Shown: positions 1-7,347 of the stretch, piece by piece
How the letters are laid out: every line of letters begins with the position of its first letter
How positions within the stretch are numbered: the stretch's first letter is position 1
From: JANQRA01 sp035550735
GTDB taxonomy: Bacteria > Actinomycetota > Acidimicrobiia > Spongiisociales > ZC4RG35
Length of the DNA: 14,004 nt
Direction of reading: 5' to 3'
NCBI GenBank assembly: GCA_035550735.1
Contig: DASZOM010000018.1
Coordinates: 1-14,004, forward strand
The notes under the pieces: generated by a model
What the model was told of the DNA's origin: nothing
The model's database searches: none
What the model saw: the letters and a program-made list of their open reading frames with translations, nothing else
Program-made: the position numbers and the translations under genes

Positions 1-1576
1 CGAGGACCTCCGGCAGACGCCGTCTCAGCAACCGGCCCGCCAGCCAGAGTGAGCCCGAATACAGGACCACTCCCCAGAGGATGGCTCCGGCCGCGGCGAT
101 CCACGCCGGCAGCGCCTGCCCGAAGTCGACGGCCAGCACCACCAGCGACGCCGGGATCACCAGGAGGAGGCCGATGGCAAAGAACGAGACCGTCTGACTG
201 ACGATGGCGAGACAGCCCTGCTCGGTGGACTGGGCGAAGACGTCGGTTCCCTCCCGGGGCAGACGGAGCGGGGTGAGGACCGAGACGATGTTCCCCACCG
301 CGAGCTGACACCCGATCGCCGCCACGGTGAGAGGTAGGGCGAGCCAGGTCCAGTTCCAGAATCCGGTGAACAGCGAGAGGAGGATCGCCAGCAGGGCCGT
401 TTCGACGAGCAGGCCGAGCGCGACCGCCAGGTTCTTGCCCCGCAGCATCTGCGATGGAGACAACGGCAGCACGAACAGATAGCTGGCGGCGTTGCGCTCC
501 CAGCCGAACAGGTTGAGGGCGATGGGGAGGCCGACGAAGAGCACCAGCACCGGCGCCATCAGCGGGGCCCAGTCGTTGTCCCTGATGTCGAAGAAGCCGG
601 TCGTCCCCATGATTGTTCCGGCCACCGCCAGCCCGACGAAGATCACGGTGCCCGTCCAGACGAGCCGTTGTCGGGGATCACGCACGTAGAAGCGGAGCTC
701 CTTGCGGGCCAGCGTGGTGATCACTCCCCAGGGCCCGGCGGTGAACCCGCTGCGTCGTGCCCGTGCCGCCGGCCGGCTCCCTTCCCGGGGCGTGGTCAGC
801 ATCCAGGTGAGGAGGCGGCGCCACACGGCCACGAGGACGAAGAGCCCGCCGATGCCAGCAGCCAGGTGGATCAGGGCGGAAACGACCCCACCCGACGCCG
901 CCTCGATCAGGGCACGTTGCGCCGCCACCGGTGGGATGAGGAGCGACCAGTCGAGGATCGAATGGGTGAGGACCGCCCCCTCCATCCCCGAGGAGCCGAC
1001 CAGGTCGGAGATCGACCTGTAGGCGAAGAACGACCCGGCTGCGATGCCGAGGATGAGGAAAGTGGCCACGTCCCGGCCCCGCCGGGTGCGGAGGATGGCC
1101 GAGATCGCCGCCGAGAAGAGCTGGGACCCCACAGCGAGGACCCCGAGGTAGACCAGCGACGCGGGGAGGACCATCCACCATCCGTCACGGAGCACGAAGG
1201 CGTTGGCGCCGAGGACGATGGCGGGCACCACGGCGGCGGGGGCGACGAAGCTCGCCACGGCGAGGCCGGCCGTCATCTGCCGGTGGCTGATGGGGAGCAC
1301 GGCCAGCTGTTGCGGGTCGAGGTTCTCGTCCAGGGGGAAGATCACCACCGGGAGGGTCACCCACGCCGCGAAGAAGAGCAGTGAGACCCACCCGAGGAAG
1401 TCGGGCAGCGCCGCGGGGTCTAGGTCTGCGGTGGCGGCGACGAGCCTCGTCGCCAGATGCCAACCCGCCCACCCCAGGAGGATGGTGGCGATGGGGAATC
1501 CGAACCGGCGCTGGACGTCGTGACGGACGCCGTTCCAGGTCAGACGGGCTTTCAGCCAGACGAGCTCTCGTACCAC
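1..1576 (-). CDS. Fused two-half ABC exporter permease (partial, runs off the left edge)
   Basis: Translating the minus strand from a GTG at 1576 gives 525 codons with no stop before the window edge, so the C-terminus is missing. The protein is very hydrophobic, with probable membrane segments near residues 28-48, 61-81, 104-126, 133-160, 170-187, 232-252, 306-325, 338-357, 382-428, 456-483 and 490-515. The two halves look related: residues 91-103 contain LAVLPISHRQM and residues 367-377 contain LFVLPLSPSQM, each followed by a helix. A charged linker at about 262-302 (TPREGSRPA, then RKELRFYVRDPRQR) separates them. This suggests two ABC-2-type permease units in one chain. The start overlaps the upstream ATPase gene by 25 bp, typical of coupled ABC operons. 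A weak GGA lies about 9 nt upstream. The substrate cannot be inferred. Confidence is high for an ABC permease and moderate for the exact start. Confidence 0.82.
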   Translation of the reverse strand, partial: MVRELVWLKARLTWNGVRHDVQRRFGFPIATILLGWAGWHLATRLVAATADLDPAALPDFLGWVSLLFFAAWVTLPVVIFPLDENLDPQQLAVLPISHRQMTAGLAVASFVAPAAVVPAIVLGANAFVLRDGWWMVLPASLVYLGVLAVGSQLFSAAISAILRTRRGRDVATFLILGIAAGSFFAYRSISDLVGSSGMEGAVLTHSILDWSLLIPPVAAQRALIEAASGGVVSALIHLAAGIGGLFVLVAVWRRLLTWMLTTPREGSRPAARARRSGFTAGPWGVITTLARKELRFYVRDPRQRLVWTGTVIFVGLAVAGTIMGTTGFFDIRDNDWAPLMAPVLVLFVGLPIALNLFGWERNAASYLFVLPLSPSQMLRGKNLAVALGLLVETALLAILLSLFTGFWNWTWLALPLTVAAIGCQLAVGNIVSVLTPLRLPREGTDVFAQSTEQGCLAIVSQTVSFFAIGLLLVIPASLVVLAVDFGQALPAWIAAAGAILWGVVLYSGSLWLAGRLLRRRLPEVL

Positions 1577-2364
1577 GACAGTTGATCCACTCCGTCGGCT
1601 CCGACTGCGGCGATGAAGGCGTCCTCGACGTTGTCCTTGCCGGTGACACGGCACAGACCCTCGGGTGTCTCCTCGATGGTGAGACGCCCGTCCACCATGA
1701 TCCCGATCCGGGTGCACAGCTTCTCCACGAGGTGCATCTCGTGGGAGGAGAAGACGATGGTCGTGCCTCCCGCCGCGGCTTGCTGCAACAGGCTCCTGAT
1801 GAGGCGGGCCGATACCGCGTCGACGCCTTCGAATGGCTCGTCGAGGAAGAGCACCGGGGGCCGGTGGATGATCGCCGCCCCCAGTGCGATCTTCTTCCTC
1901 ATGCCCCGCGAGTAGTCCCCGACCAACTTGGCACCCGCCGTGGTGAGGTCGAGCATCTCGAGCAGCTCGTTGCGGCGCCGGGCCGCCTCGCCACGATCGA
2001 GCCCGTGCATCGCCGCGGTGAAGTCGAGGAGCTCGGCGCCGGTAAGGCGCTCGTAGAGGTTGAACTCCTCGGGGAGCACCCCGATCCGGGCTTTCACCTC
2101 GGTGGGGGAGTGCCATGTGTCGTATTCGGCGATCCCGACACTGCCCGCGCTCGGCCTGAGGAGGCCGACGATGCATTTGATCGTCGTGGTCTTGCCCGCC
2201 CCGTTCTGTCCGAGCAGGCCGTAGAACTCCCCGCGCTCGATGGAGAGGTCGACGGAATCGACTGCAGTGGTCTTACCGAACCGGCGGGTGAGGCCTCTGG
2301 CCCATACCGCCGGCTGGGCCGGGACGTGGTCGATGGCTTGCTCGTCGGCGAGGGACTGGGTCAC
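1552..2364 (-). CDS. ABC transporter ATP-binding protein
   Basis: This 270-aa nucleotide-binding subunit should power the membrane permease encoded directly downstream. All ABC ATPase motifs are visible: Walker A GQNGAGKTT at 52-60, a Q-loop region IGVLPEE at 94-101 (with E in place of Q, as in many exporter ATPases), the signature YSRGMRKK at 151-158, Walker B VLFLDEP at 171-177, D-loop EGVDA, and the H-loop SSHEM with His208. The short C-terminal tail and the order ATPase-permease fit a drug, lipid or antibiotic exporter of the ABC-2 type rather than an importer; no binding protein is present. The start is a GTG at 2364. No Shine-Dalgarno is visible, but GATACT lies 8 nt upstream (2378-2373), so the transcript may be leaderless. 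The gene is divergent from dnaX. The substrate is unknown. Confidence 0.93.
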   Translation of the reverse strand: MTQSLADEQAIDHVPAQPAVWARGLTRRFGKTTAVDSVDLSIERGEFYGLLGQNGAGKTTTIKCIVGLLRPSAGSVGIAEYDTWHSPTEVKARIGVLPEEFNLYERLTGAELLDFTAAMHGLDRGEAARRRNELLEMLDLTTAGAKLVGDYSRGMRKKIALGAAIIHRPPVLFLDEPFEGVDAVSARLIRSLLQQAAAGGTTIVFSSHEMHLVEKLCTRIGIMVDGRLTIEETPEGLCRVTGKDNVEDAFIAAVGADGVDQLSWYESSSG

Positions 2365-2372
2365 TGCTGTGG

Positions 2373-2378
2373 AGTATC
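2373..2378 (-). promoter_or_regulatory. Possible -10 hexamer for the ABC exporter operon
   Basis: Read on the minus strand, GATACT stands 8 nt before the GTG start of the ATPase. TTCATT lies 17 bp further upstream as a poor -35. The match is modest. It is supported mainly by the absence of a ribosome binding site and by similar spacing at other genes in this window. Confidence 0.3.
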
Positions 2379-2459
2379 GACTTGCGGTTGGTGTAAATGA
2401 ACACCAGACCTCGTTCGGGGGATGAATCAGTCGGTGCCGGCCTGTACGGTGGGACCGTC

Positions 2460-4154
2460 TTGCAGTACCAGGCGCTCTACCGCAGATACCGGCCCCAGAC
2501 CTTCGACGACGTGATCGGGCAGGCGCATGTCACCACCACCCTGGCACGTGAGGTCGCCGACGATCGGGTGGCCCACGCCTACCTGTTCACCGGACCCCGG
2601 GGGACCGGCAAGACCACCACCGCCCGCATCCTGGCCAAGGCGCTCAACTGCGAGAATCGCAACGCCGACGGGTCTCCCTGCAACAGCTGTTCGAGCTGTC
2701 TGGGGATCATCGAGGGGAACAGCCTCGACGTGATGGAGCTGGACGCGGCGTCACACAACTCCGTCGACGACATCCGGGACATCAAGCTCAGCGTCACCAC
2801 GGTCGCCTCGGCGGCGACCTCGAAGCGTGTGTTCGTCCTCGACGAGGCGCACATGCTCTCCAAGGCGGCGGGAAACGCCCTGCTCAAGACATTGGAAGAG
2901 CCACCGGAGCACGTTCACTTCGTCCTGGCCACCACCGAGCCCTACAAGCTCCTGGACACCATCCGCAGCCGCACCCAGCGATTCGACTTCCACCCGGTGC
3001 CCGTCGAGGAGCTCGCCGGGTATCTCAGCTCGATAGCGGACAGGGAGGGATATGCCACCGATCCCGCAGCCCTCATCGCAATCGCCCGGCACGCCGGCGG
3101 CTCGGTCCGGGACTCCTTGTCGCTCCTGGAGCAGGTTGCGGCGCTCGGCTCGGGCACGGCCGACGTCGGCGGGGTGCGAAGGGCGCTGGGGCTGGCCGAC
3201 TCCGATGCATACATGCGCCTCGCCTCCTCGATCGCCAACCAGGACGCCAAGTCCGCCCTCGAGCTCGTCGCCGAGCTGGCGGCGTCCGGGGTCGACCTGA
3301 GAAGGTTCGTCTCCGAGACCATCGGCTTCTTCCGCGGTGTCTTCCTCGCCCACTACGCCCCCAATCTCGCGGAGATCTCCGACGAGCCCCGGGAGGTCTA
3401 CGAGCTTTGGTCCAAGGCTGCGGAGCTGGTGCCCCCCGCCGACGTCCTCCGGGCGGTCGACCTCCTGGCAGAGGCGCTGGTGCGTCTGCGTGAGGGTCGG
3501 GAGGAGCGGCTCATGACCGAGCTCGCCCTGATCAAGCTGACCCGCCCGGAGACGGCCACCGACGCCCAATCGCTGGTCGCCCGGATGGACCGTCTCGAGC
3601 GTCGTCTCCCCAAGCCGGGGGAGGTGGCGACGGTGCCGGTGTCGAAGACGCCCGCCACCCCTCCCGAACCGGTCACGCCGGAACCCGGTCCAGCCACCGA
3701 CGAGATGGCCAGGGCCGCAGCCCCCTTGGTGGCAGACCGGGTCGAGGTGACCGAGCCGGAAGCCGGGGCGATCGACATCAGCTTCGATCAGTTGCAGAGG
3801 GTGTGGCCGGGACTGTTCGGCGGGCTGCGCGACCTGCTCGGCGCCCGGCGCTGGGCGTTCTTCCGGGAGGCCGTGCCTGCCGCCGTCGAGGGCAACACCA
3901 TCGTCCTCGAGGTCGCCCACGACTTTCACCTCTCGTCGCTGGAACAGGACGACGCGGTGGCGCCGATCGTCGCCGCCAAGGCGGGGGACCTCCTCGGGGG
4001 GCCCGTGAAGGTGAAGTTCCGGCTGTCGAGCGTGGGGACACCCGAGTCCGACGACAGGGTCGACCTCTCCCAGCTCGAGGAGCGGCCCGATGCCCCGTCC
4101 GATCCGGCGACCCTGCTCGAGGCGGAGCTCGGGGCGCGGGTCGTCGAGGACTGA
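2460..4154 (+). CDS. dnaX: DNA polymerase III subunit gamma/tau
   Basis: DnaX is the ATPase of the clamp loader that places the beta sliding clamp on primed DNA. With a TTG start at 2460 the protein is 564 aa and begins QYQALYRRYRP, the normal family N-terminus. Motifs: Walker A GPRGTGKT at 45-52, zinc ligands Cys64, Cys74, Cys77 and Cys80, Walker B VFVLDEAH at 124-131, sensor-1 LATTE near 156-160, and an SRTQRFDF segment near 170-177 in the arginine-finger region. Clamp-loader helical domains follow to about residue 370, then a proline-rich linker (about 390-440) and a tau-like C-terminal domain. The frame stays open to an upstream ATG at 2397, but the 21 extra residues do not look like DnaX. 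GGTGGGA lies 5 nt before the TTG, and TACGGT lies 9 nt before it. No poly-A slippery site for gamma production is visible. ybaB and recR follow. Confidence 0.96.
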   Translation: MQYQALYRRYRPQTFDDVIGQAHVTTTLAREVADDRVAHAYLFTGPRGTGKTTTARILAKALNCENRNADGSPCNSCSSCLGIIEGNSLDVMELDAASHNSVDDIRDIKLSVTTVASAATSKRVFVLDEAHMLSKAAGNALLKTLEEPPEHVHFVLATTEPYKLLDTIRSRTQRFDFHPVPVEELAGYLSSIADREGYATDPAALIAIARHAGGSVRDSLSLLEQVAALGSGTADVGGVRRALGLADSDAYMRLASSIANQDAKSALELVAELAASGVDLRRFVSETIGFFRGVFLAHYAPNLAEISDEPREVYELWSKAAELVPPADVLRAVDLLAEALVRLREGREERLMTELALIKLTRPETATDAQSLVARMDRLERRLPKPGEVATVPVSKTPATPPEPVTPEPGPATDEMARAAAPLVADRVEVTEPEAGAIDISFDQLQRVWPGLFGGLRDLLGARRWAFFREAVPAAVEGNTIVLEVAHDFHLSSLEQDDAVAPIVAAKAGDLLGGPVKVKFRLSSVGTPESDDRVDLSQLEERPDAPSDPATLLEAELGARVVED

Positions 4155-4169
4155 GGCCAGGAAGCGGCC

Positions 4170-4187
4170 GGAGGTACCCTCCATCTC
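4170..4187 (+). promoter_or_regulatory. Overlapping RBS, -10 and small hairpin before ybaB
   Basis: The 33-bp gap after dnaX contains the perfect inverted repeat GGAGG-TAC-CCTCC at 4170-4182. The left arm looks like a Shine-Dalgarno but sits 13 nt from the ATG, which is too far for good use. The same stretch contains TACCCT (4175-4180), a TAnnnT-type -10, exactly 7 nt before the ATG. That spacing would give an internal leaderless transcript. Which role is real cannot be decided from sequence. The candidate -35 around 4151-4157 is weak. Confidence 0.4.
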
Positions 4188-4505
4188 ATGAACCGTCAGC
4201 CCGACATGCGTCAGATCATGAAACAGGCGCAGGAGATGCAGGAGAGGCTCGCCAGGACCCAGGCCGAGCTCGCCGAGCGTCGTTTCGAGGGGTCGGCCGG
4301 CGGTGGGATGGTCACCGCGGTGGTCACCGGCGGCCCGGAGCTGGTCGAGATTCGCATCTCACCCGAAGTCGTCGACCCCGACGACATCGAGATGCTGGAG
4401 GACCTGGTCGTGGCGGCGGTGCGCCAGGCGATGGAGGAGGCGGTTGCCACCGCCAACGCCGAGCTGGGTGGTCTGGCCGGCGGTCTCGGCGGGCTGCTCG
4501 GTTGA
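4188..4505 (+). CDS. ybaB: Nucleoid-associated protein, YbaB/EbfC family
   Basis: This 105-aa protein belongs to the small dimeric DNA-binding family usually encoded between dnaX and recR; the family is thought to bind and organise DNA, though its precise role is unsettled. The typical architecture is visible: an N-terminal helix MRQIMKQAQEMQERLARTQAELAE (about 7-30), then the beta core with SAGGGMVTAVVTGG (36-49) and VEIRISPEVVDPDDIEMLEDLV (53-74), then a helix of the VRQAMEEA type. The C-terminus is a Gly/Leu-rich tail (GGLAGGLGGLLG), common in this family. The ATG at 4188 is preferred; a second in-frame ATG at 4206 would also leave the first helix mostly intact. The stop overlaps the recR start as TGATG, implying translational coupling. 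Confidence 0.94.
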   Translation: MNRQPDMRQIMKQAQEMQERLARTQAELAERRFEGSAGGGMVTAVVTGGPELVEIRISPEVVDPDDIEMLEDLVVAAVRQAMEEAVATANAELGGLAGGLGGLLG

Positions 4506-5098
4506 TGTTCGAGGGCCCGGTCCAACGTGTCATCGACGAGCTGAGCCGGCTCCCCGGCATCGGCGGGAAGTCGGCGCAGCGTCTCGCCTTCCACCTCCTA
4601 ACGGTGGAAGAGGCCGACGCCCGACGTCTCGCCAGCGCCATCGCCGACATGCGTGATCAGGTCGGTCAATGCCGGCGTTGCTTCAACGTGGCGTCTGGTG
4701 AGCTCTGCGCCATCTGTCGTGACGCCCGCCGCGACGACACCGTGGTCTGCGTGGTGGAGCGGCCCCAGGACATCGTGGTGGTGGAGCGGACACAGGAGTT
4801 TCGCGGCCGCTATCACGTGCTCGGTGGCTCACTCTCCCCGATCAACGGGATCGGCCCCGGTCAACTGCGTTTCGAGGAGCTGAAGCAACGTCTCCAACCG
4901 GAGGGGATCACGGAGCTGATCGTGGCCACCAACCCCACGGTGGAGGGTGATGCGACCGCCATGTACATCGCCCGGGAGCTCAAGCCGCTCGGCTTGCGGG
5001 TGACCCGGCTCGCCAGCGGTCTCCCGGTGGGGGGCGACCTCGATTATGCCGACGAGCTCACCCTGGGCCGTGCCCTGATCGGGCGCTCCGAGCTCTGA
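4505..5098 (+). CDS. recR: Recombination mediator protein RecR
   Basis: RecR acts with RecO (and RecF) to load RecA on gapped single-stranded DNA. The 197-aa product has the usual length. In order it shows a helix-hairpin-helix LPGIGGKSAQRLAFHLL at about 16-32, a four-cysteine zinc finger (Cys56, Cys59, Cys68, Cys71), a Toprim domain beginning VVCVVERPQDI at about 80-90 with NPTVEGDATA at 143-152, and the C-terminal SGLPVGGDLDYADELTLGRAL element. The start ATG at 4505 overlaps the ybaB stop by one base. The gene ends 12 bp from the convergent glpX gene. A short GC hairpin spans the stop region (5089-5103) but has no T-run. Confidence 0.97.
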   Translation: MFEGPVQRVIDELSRLPGIGGKSAQRLAFHLLTVEEADARRLASAIADMRDQVGQCRRCFNVASGELCAICRDARRDDTVVCVVERPQDIVVVERTQEFRGRYHVLGGSLSPINGIGPGQLRFEELKQRLQPEGITELIVATNPTVEGDATAMYIARELKPLGLRVTRLASGLPVGGDLDYADELTLGRALIGRSEL

Positions 5099-5103
5099 GC
5101 TCG
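5089..5103. terminator. Weak hairpin at the recR/glpX convergent end
   Basis: CGAGC-TCTGA-GCTCG forms a 5-bp perfect stem over the recR stop codon, between two convergent genes. There is no T-tract on either side, so it is only a weak candidate for a bidirectional terminator and may be chance in GC-rich DNA. Confidence 0.2.
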
Positions 5104-5110
5104 ACCTGCT

Positions 5111-6103
5111 TCAGTCGACGGTGAGATTGGACATGGCCCGGAGCCGTTCCAGGTTGTGGACGGCGGTCATGTAGCGGACGGAGCCCGTCTTGGAGCGCAT
5201 GATCACCGAATGGGTGACCGCCCTCTCCTCGCCTCTGAAGTTGACGCCGCGCAGGAACTCCCCGTTGGTGACCCCGGTGGCGGCGAAGAAGATGTTGTCC
5301 GAGTTCACCAGATCGTCGGTGGTGAGCACCTGGTCCAGGTCGAGCCCCGCGTCTCTCGCCAGTTGGACCTCTGAATCGTCGCGGGGCCACAGCCGGCATT
5401 GGATCTCTCCTCCGACGCACCTCAAGGCGGCCGCGGCGATCACGGCCTCGGGAGAGCCGCCGATACCGAGGAGGATGTCCGCCTCGTGGTCCTCCTGTGC
5501 GGTGGCGATGGCTCCGGCCACGTCGCCATCGCGGAACAACGAGATGCGGGCACCGGACTCCCGGGCGGCTTCGATGTGGGGCTGGTTGCGGGGCCGGTCG
5601 AGGATGAGGACCCTCAGGTCGTTCATCTCCTTGCCGTTGGCCTTGGCCACGCGACGCAGGTTCTCCTGGACCGGCGCTTGCAAATCGATGGCCCCGGCTG
5701 CCTCCGGGCCGACCGCGATCTTGTCCATGTAGACCAGCGAGCCCGGGGCATACATCGAGCCCCTTCCCTCGGCCAGGGCGATGACCGCGATCGCGTTGGG
5801 CAGACCGGAGGCGGTGAGGGAGGTTCCATCCACCGGGTCGACGGCGACGTCGACCACCATCCCGGTCCCGTTGCCCACCCGCTCACCGTTGAAGAGCATC
5901 GGCGCCTCGTCCTTCTGGCCTTCGCCGATCACCACCTGGCCGTCGATGTCGATCGTGGACAGGTGGAGACGCATCCCGTCCACCGCCGCCTGGTCGACCC
6001 TCTCCTTGTCGCCCCGTCCCATCCAACGGGCGGCGGCCAGCGCCGCGGTCTCGGTCACCCTGACCAGGTCGAGACCGAGGTTGCGCTCGATCGGCTCGGC
6101 CAT
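5111..6103 (-). CDS. glpX: Class II fructose-1,6-bisphosphatase
   Basis: GlpX hydrolyses fructose-1,6-bisphosphate to fructose-6-phosphate, the committed phosphatase step of gluconeogenesis, and is the usual FBPase of actinobacteria. The 330-aa protein matches the family length. Diagnostic stretches are ERNLGLDLVRVTETAALAAARWMGRGDK (6-33), IGEGQKDEAPML (59-70) and VDPVDGTS (88-95), which supply acidic metal and phosphate ligands of the Li-sensitive phosphatase fold; YMDKIAVGPEAAG and LGIGGSPEAVIAAAALRCVGG occur further on. The start ATG at 6103 shares one base with the thiolase stop (TGATG), so translation is probably coupled to that gene. The reading frame is open further upstream, but that part lies inside the thiolase gene. 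It converges on recR. Confidence 0.96.
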   Translation of the reverse strand: MAEPIERNLGLDLVRVTETAALAAARWMGRGDKERVDQAAVDGMRLHLSTIDIDGQVVIGEGQKDEAPMLFNGERVGNGTGMVVDVAVDPVDGTSLTASGLPNAIAVIALAEGRGSMYAPGSLVYMDKIAVGPEAAGAIDLQAPVQENLRRVAKANGKEMNDLRVLILDRPRNQPHIEAARESGARISLFRDGDVAGAIATAQEDHEADILLGIGGSPEAVIAAAALRCVGGEIQCRLWPRDDSEVQLARDAGLDLDQVLTTDDLVNSDNIFFAATGVTNGEFLRGVNFRGEERAVTHSVIMRSKTGSVRYMTAVHNLERLRAMSNLTVD

Positions 6104-7287
6104 CAGCCGGCGACCCTGACCACGATGGCGTCGCCCTGTCCACCACCGCCACACAGGGTGGCGGCTCCGATGCCGCCCCCGCGTCGACGCAGCGCGTTGA
6201 CCAGGGTGACCACGATCCTGGCTCCGGTCGCCCCCAATGGATGGCCCAGAGCCACGGCTCCGCCGTTGACGTTCACCTTGGAGTCGGGGATGTCGACCAT
6301 CCGCGCCGCCCACAACGAGACCGCGGCGAACGCCTCGTTGATCTCGACCAGGTCGAGGTCCGACGGCTCCAACCCGGCCTTCTTCAGGGCGACCATGAGG
6401 GCCTCGGCCGGCCGCTCGTGGAGCGTGGCGTCACCACCCCCGATCTGGCCGTAGGCGAGGATCTCGGCGAGCACGGGGGACCCCGCCGCCTCGGCCGCGC
6501 CACGCTCGGCAACCACCACGGCGGCCGCCCCATCGGATATCTGAGAGGCGTTCCCGGCGGTGATGGTGCCCGAGCTGGAGAAGGCCGGTCGCAGTGAGGC
6601 CATCGTCTCGGCGGTGGCGTCGGGGCGGATGCCTTCGTCGGTGGTGACCGTCGTGGGGTCTCCCTTTCGCTGTGGGACGTCGACCGGGGTCATCTCGTCG
6701 GCGTAGGCACCGGTCCGGGTCGCCTCCCCGGCCCGCTGGTGGCTCCGCGCCGCCCATTCGTCCTGCTCCTGACGGGCGATCCCGAGACGCTCGTTCTTCC
6801 GATCGGAGGACTCGCCCATGGTGCACTGGTCGAAGGCGCAGAACAGACCGTCGTGTTGCATCACGTCGACCATCTCGGTGTTCCCCATCCGGGCGCCCCA
6901 GCGCAGGTCCCGGGTCACATATGCGGCGTTGGACATCGACTCCATGCCCCCAGTCATCACGAACTTGGCGTCACCGAGGCGTACTGCTCGGTCGGCGAGA
7001 CCGATGGCCGACATGCCGGAGAGGCACACCTTGTTGACCGTCAGTGACGGCACGGTCATGGGGAGACCGGCCTTGACCGCGGCCTGACGGGCGGTGATCT
7101 GTCCCTCGCCGGCCTGGAGGACGTGCCCGAAGATGACCTCGTCGAAGACCTCCGGATCGACGTTGGCCCGCTGCAGGGCGGCGGCCATGGCGAATCCGCC
7201 GAGGTCGACGGCGTGGAGCGGAAGGAAGACGCCGCCGTAGCGGCCGATCGGTGTGCGGGCGATGCCGGTGATCACGGAATTGCTCAC
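6103..7287 (-). CDS. Acetyl-CoA C-acetyltransferase (thiolase)
   Basis: This 394-aa enzyme condenses two acetyl-CoA to acetoacetyl-CoA or, in reverse, cleaves 3-ketoacyl-CoA in fatty-acid oxidation. The catalytic set is complete: nucleophile Cys88 in VNKVCLSG, NEAF at 317-320, His349 in GHPLGATGAR and Cys379 in LCGGGGQG. The N-terminus SVITGIARTPIGRYGG is typical of the family and supports the GTG start at 7287. The frame is open upstream to an ATG at 7371, but the extra 28 residues are not thiolase-like and would cross the divergent promoter. TACCAT sits 7 nt before the GTG, suggesting a leaderless transcript. Downstream it overlaps glpX by one base. Biosynthetic versus degradative role cannot be read from sequence; the methylmalonyl-CoA epimerase next door makes acyl-CoA or propionyl-CoA metabolism plausible. 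Confidence 0.95.
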   Translation of the reverse strand: MSNSVITGIARTPIGRYGGVFLPLHAVDLGGFAMAAALQRANVDPEVFDEVIFGHVLQAGEGQITARQAAVKAGLPMTVPSLTVNKVCLSGMSAIGLADRAVRLGDAKFVMTGGMESMSNAAYVTRDLRWGARMGNTEMVDVMQHDGLFCAFDQCTMGESSDRKNERLGIARQEQDEWAARSHQRAGEATRTGAYADEMTPVDVPQRKGDPTTVTTDEGIRPDATAETMASLRPAFSSSGTITAGNASQISDGAAAVVVAERGAAEAAGSPVLAEILAYGQIGGGDATLHERPAEALMVALKKAGLEPSDLDLVEINEAFAAVSLWAARMVDIPDSKVNVNGGAVALGHPLGATGARIVVTLVNALRRRGGGIGAATLCGGGGQGDAIVVRVAG

Positions 7288-7294
7288 GCAGGCA

Positions 7295-7300
7295 ATGGTA
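7295..7300 (-). promoter_or_regulatory. -10 element of the thiolase-glpX operon
   Basis: TACCAT on the minus strand matches the actinobacterial TAnnnT -10 pattern and stands 7 nt before the GTG of the thiolase gene. No convincing -35 is seen 16-18 bp upstream. No Shine-Dalgarno is present, so a leaderless mRNA is inferred. Confidence 0.5.
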
Positions 7301-7311
7301 CCGGTCCCGGG

Positions 7312-7340
7312 GTGACAGCCCTCGTGGGGACGCATACCCT
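7312..7340 (+). promoter_or_regulatory. Promoter of the methylmalonyl-CoA epimerase gene
   Basis: GTGACA (7312-7317, 5 of 6 to TTGACA) is followed after exactly 17 bp by TACCCT (7335-7340), a TAnnnT-type -10, and then after 7 nt by the GTG start at 7348. This is the best promoter in the window, apart perhaps from that of the tRNA. Its position predicts transcription starting on or next to the first base of the start codon. It lies back to back with the thiolase promoter: the two -10 hexamers are 34 bp apart. Confidence 0.62.
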
Positions 7341-7347
7341 CACTGCG

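Noticed and set aside
668..2400. Long plus-strand frames across the ABC transporter genes
   Set aside because: They oppose well-supported ABC ATPase and permease genes and have the biased composition of complementary-strand shadows.
2365..2459. Possible small SRP RNA upstream of dnaX
   Set aside because: SRP RNA often precedes dnaX in Gram-positive bacteria, but the conserved GGUCAGG...GGAAGGAAGCAGCC-type core is absent here.
2460..4154. Programmed frameshift in dnaX producing a gamma form
   Set aside because: No A-rich slippery heptamer is visible in this GC-rich gene.
2751..4184. 477-codon open frame on the minus strand opposite dnaX
   Set aside because: It mirrors dnaX in GC-rich DNA, has a low-complexity Gly/Arg/Asp/Glu composition and no recognisable motif; dnaX is certain on the other strand.
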